Shown: in pieces, positions 7,510 through 9,091 of the stretch
How positions within the stretch are numbered: position 1 is the first letter of the stretch
Layout of the letters: each line of letters starts with the position of its first letter
Source: Nitrospirota bacterium
GTDB lineage: Bacteria; Nitrospirota; Thermodesulfovibrionia; Thermodesulfovibrionales; JdFR-88
Direction: 5' to 3'
DNA length: 9,091 nucleotides
NCBI GenBank assembly: GCA_021825785.1
Contig: JAKAGP010000041.1
Span: 1-9,091 of the forward strand
Made by a program: the position numbers and the translations under genes
The notes under the pieces: generated by a model
Seen by the model: the letters and a program-made list of their open reading frames with translations, nothing else
Database searches by the model: none
What the model was told of the DNA's origin: nothing

Positions 7510-7518
7510 ATTATAGCA
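7510..7518 (-). promoter_or_regulatory. Extended -10 promoter for the TAXI gene
   Basis: Read on the minus strand, 7518 to 7510 is TGCTATAAT, a perfect extended -10 (TGnTATAAT). There is no recognisable -35 at 16-18 nt, which is tolerated for extended -10 promoters. Transcription would start near 7503, giving a leader of about 42 nt before the ATG at 7461. Confidence 0.55.
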
Positions 7519-7524
7519 CCAAAA

Positions 7525-7543
7525 GGGGCCGCTAATGCGCCCC
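7525..7543. promoter_or_regulatory. Inverted repeat GGGGC-N9-GCCCC, candidate operator
   Basis: GGGGC (7525-7529) and GCCCC (7539-7543) are exact inverted arms 9 nt apart. They cover the zone where a -35 would sit for the minus-strand promoter at 7510-7518, so a bound protein could block or assist polymerase there. The function is inferred from position only. Confidence 0.3.
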
Positions 7544-7583
7544 GGTCTTTTCTGATACTTCTATAGCCTGCGTCCTCAGGGCC

Positions 7584-7592
7584 TGCTATAAT
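7584..7592 (+). promoter_or_regulatory. Extended -10 promoter for the efflux lipoprotein gene
   Basis: TGCTATAAT at 7584-7592 is a perfect extended -10 on the plus strand, identical to the one facing the other way at 7510-7518. No good -35 was found at 16-18 nt. Transcription would start near 7599, leaving a leader of about 125 nt before the ATG at 7724. Confidence 0.5.
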
Positions 7593-7618
7593 GGGCTAAT
7601 CAGCTTTCTAGAAACAGG

Positions 7619-7675
7619 CTTGGCGGTGGCGGCCCAAAGATAAAAAAAGCATTTTCGCCGCCAGGTTTTTGTTTT
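7619..7675 (+). terminator. Terminator-like hairpin in the efflux gene leader (possible attenuator)
   Basis: CTTGGCGG (7619-7626) pairs with CCGCCAGG (7658-7665) over eight pairs including one G:U. The 3' arm is followed at once by TTTTTGTTTT (7666-7675), the pattern of a rho-independent terminator. The loop is long (31 nt). A second TGGCGG copy (7627-7632) can compete for the same 3' arm. It lies inside the predicted untranslated leader, between promoter and start codon, so it could act as a regulated attenuator. Confidence 0.35.
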
Positions 7676-7723
7676 CCTGAAGAGTCTTTTTATCGGAGAA
7701 AAAATTTTTGGAGACCGGATGTG

Positions 7724-9091
7724 ATGGTCAATTTGCGTAATGACGATTTTTTTTTTAATGGACTGTTGCGTAAGGGGAACGGGCTCTTTTCTTCCGCCGC
7801 GGCCGGCATCGCATGCATGGCCCTGTTATCCGCCGCCCTCTTATCCAATGGCTGCACGGTAGGTCCGGCTTTTAGAATGCCGCAGACCCCTGAAACCGGC
7901 AGATATACAGCAGGCGCCATGCCCGCAAAGACGGAAAGCGCACCGGTTGCCGGAGGAGCCGCGCAATCTTTTAAACAGGGAGAGGACATTCCCGGACGAT
8001 GGTGGAGGCTTTTCCAAAGCCCGGAGCTTGACCGCCTGGAGCGCGCCGCGCTTGCCAGGAACTACACGCTTGGGGCCGCGCAGGCCGCGCTACGCCAGGC
8101 CTATGAGAACAAACGCGCTCAGTCCGGAGCGCTCCTTTACCCGCAAGTCGATGCCAAGGCCACAGGCGTGCGCCAGAAATTTTCCGGAGCGGCCTTCGGC
8201 GAGCCCGGCGTCCCTGGCATCATCTTCAACCTTTTTAACGCCTCCGCGACCGTATCGTATTTGTTTGATCTGTTTGGAGGCTCCAGGCGTGAGCTTGAGG
8301 CGCTCGGGGCGCAGGTGGATTATCAGCGTTTCCAGCTGGAAGGGGCGTATCTCGCGCTTACGGCCAATGTCGTCACAACCGCAGTACAGGAGGCCTCCCT
8401 GCGCGCCCAGATCGCGGTCACAAAGGAGATATTGTCAGACCAGGAGGCCCAGCTCCGCATAGTCGAGCAACAGTTCGCGCTTGGGGGCGCATCCCGTCCC
8501 GACGTGCTTGCGCAAAAGACGCAGCTTGCCCAGACGCGCGCGGGGCTTCCCCCTCTGGAAAAAGCGCTGTCCCAGACACGCCATCAGATGGCTGTGCTCG
8601 CCGGTGTCCTGCCCGAACATTCGGGGCAACTGCCGGAGATAGATATTGACAGGCTGAAACTGCCGCGGAGGCTGCCACTGAGCCTGCCTTCAATGCTGAT
8701 CCGCCGGCGCCCGGACATCCGGGCCTCGGAAGCACTCCTGCACGCCGCAAGCGCGCAGATCGGCGTTGCTACGGCCAACATGCTCCCCCAGATAACTTTT
8801 ACCGGGAGCATCGGGACTGAAACGGCAAAGGTCGAGGACCTTTTCGGCAAGAATACGAGCATTTGGAGCTTCGGGATGTCGCTGCTTCAGCCCGTATTCC
8901 ACGGCGGAGAGCTTACTGCAAAACGCCGGGCCGCGGTGGACGCTTATGAGCAGGCGCTGGCGCAATACCAGGAGACCGTATTGGAGGCATTCCAGAATGT
9001 GGCTGACGTTTTGAGGGCGCTGGACAGGGATTCCGGCACGCTTAAAGCGCAAGCCCAGGCCTGGGCCGCTGCAAAAGACTCGCTGGACATC
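7724..9091 (+). CDS. NodT/OprM-type outer-membrane efflux lipoprotein (3' truncated by window edge)
   Basis: This is the outer-membrane channel of a tripartite efflux system; trimers form a beta-barrel and a periplasmic tunnel. The frame is open to the last base, giving 456 residues of a family usually near 480-500, so only the tail is missing. GGAG at 7710-7713 is 10 nt before the ATG. The signal region (1-43) has an unusually long polar start, a hydrophobic core AGIACMALLSAALL and a non-canonical lipobox LSNGC with lipidated Cys44, followed by the family's CTVGP. RWWRLFQSPELD (92-103) opens the first OEP repeat, with strand YLFDLFGG at 179-186. LIRRRPDIRASEALL (325-339) and LLQPVFHGGEL (387-397) belong to the second repeat. 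A T10 run encodes Asp8-Phe9-Phe10-Phe11. Pump and adaptor genes are not in the window. The exported substrate cannot be predicted. Confidence 0.92.
   Translation, partial: MVNLRNDDFFFNGLLRKGNGLFSSAAAGIACMALLSAALLSNGCTVGPAFRMPQTPETGRYTAGAMPAKTESAPVAGGAAQSFKQGEDIPGRWWRLFQSPELDRLERAALARNYTLGAAQAALRQAYENKRAQSGALLYPQVDAKATGVRQKFSGAAFGEPGVPGIIFNLFNASATVSYLFDLFGGSRRELEALGAQVDYQRFQLEGAYLALTANVVTTAVQEASLRAQIAVTKEILSDQEAQLRIVEQQFALGGASRPDVLAQKTQLAQTRAGLPPLEKALSQTRHQMAVLAGVLPEHSGQLPEIDIDRLKLPRRLPLSLPSMLIRRRPDIRASEALLHAASAQIGVATANMLPQITFTGSIGTETAKVEDLFGKNTSIWSFGMSLLQPVFHGGELTAKRRAAVDAYEQALAQYQETVLEAFQNVADVLRALDRDSGTLKAQAQAWAAAKDSLDI
7747..7756 (+). repeat. Homopolymer T10 inside the start of the efflux lipoprotein gene
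   Basis: Ten consecutive T lie 20 nt after the end of the ATG at 7724 and are read as part of Asp8 plus Phe9-Phe11. Losing one T would shift the frame to a TAG at 7860-7862; gaining one would meet TAA at 7756-7758 at once. Either change would switch the protein off, as at slippage-prone phase-variable loci. It could also mark a sequencing weakness. Confidence 0.6.

Noticed and set aside
7700..7709. AAAAATTTTT palindrome just before the efflux gene Shine-Dalgarno.
   Set aside because: An AT-only 10-mer with no loop and no partner is most simply a low-complexity tract; no role can be supported.
7947..8462. Plus-strand open frame of 171 codons overlapping the efflux gene.
   Set aside because: It is Arg/Ser/Pro-rich out-of-frame translation. 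The true frame runs from 7724 to the window end with NodT/OprM motifs (CTVGP, RRRPDIRASEALL, LLQPVFHGGEL).

Overview
This window looks like chromosomal DNA of a Gram-negative bacterium. It carries an outer-membrane efflux lipoprotein, a Sec-exported M16 peptidase, a membrane-anchored periplasmic TAXI domain and a dense two-component cluster. GC is moderate, in the mid-50s percent by eye. The gene styles recall environmental Nitrospirota or Desulfobacterota (deltaproteobacterial) genomes, but that assignment is an inference and no gene here proves it. No transposase, integrase, tRNA, rRNA or CRISPR array was seen.

Layout. (1) 1-3065, plus strand: a tightly overlapping signalling operon. It holds the 3' end of a PAS-linked HisKA-type histidine kinase cut by the window edge, an Rcp1-like single-domain response regulator (10-nt overlap), and a soluble REC-PAS-PAS-HisKA_2-HATPase kinase (4-nt ATGA overlap). 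No DNA-binding, GGDEF or other output domain is in view. (2) 3066-3245: a 180-nt gap with a 21-nt palindrome and a good sigma70-type promoter. (3) 3246-5927, plus strand: a secreted two-lobed M16 zinc metallopeptidase whose N-terminal lobe keeps the zinc site and whose C-terminal lobe has lost it. (4) 5928-6111: a convergent gap with a short direct repeat and a possible hairpin. (5) 6112-7461, minus strand: a TAXI-type substrate-binding protein anchored by a transmembrane helix at each end of the domain, with no TRAP permease genes beside it. (6) 7462-7723: a divergent regulatory region. Each strand has a perfect extended -10 (TGCTATAAT); there is an inverted repeat in the -35 zone of the minus promoter and a terminator-like hairpin in the plus-strand leader. 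(7) 7724-9091, plus strand: a NodT/OprM-type outer-membrane efflux lipoprotein, open at the window edge, with a run of ten T just after its start codon.

How the genes relate. The first three genes very probably form one phosphorelay module: two kinases of different DHp families around a stand-alone receiver, with a second receiver at the front of the last kinase. The M16 peptidase has its own promoter and is probably an independent unit. The TAXI protein and the efflux lipoprotein share a divergent control region and may be co-regulated. The rest of a tripartite efflux system (RND pump and periplasmic adaptor) would have to lie beyond the right edge. The best candidates for something not yet described are the orphan doubly anchored TAXI protein and the 7462-7760 regulatory stretch with its T10 tract. 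I did not find a clear-cut novel multi-gene system.
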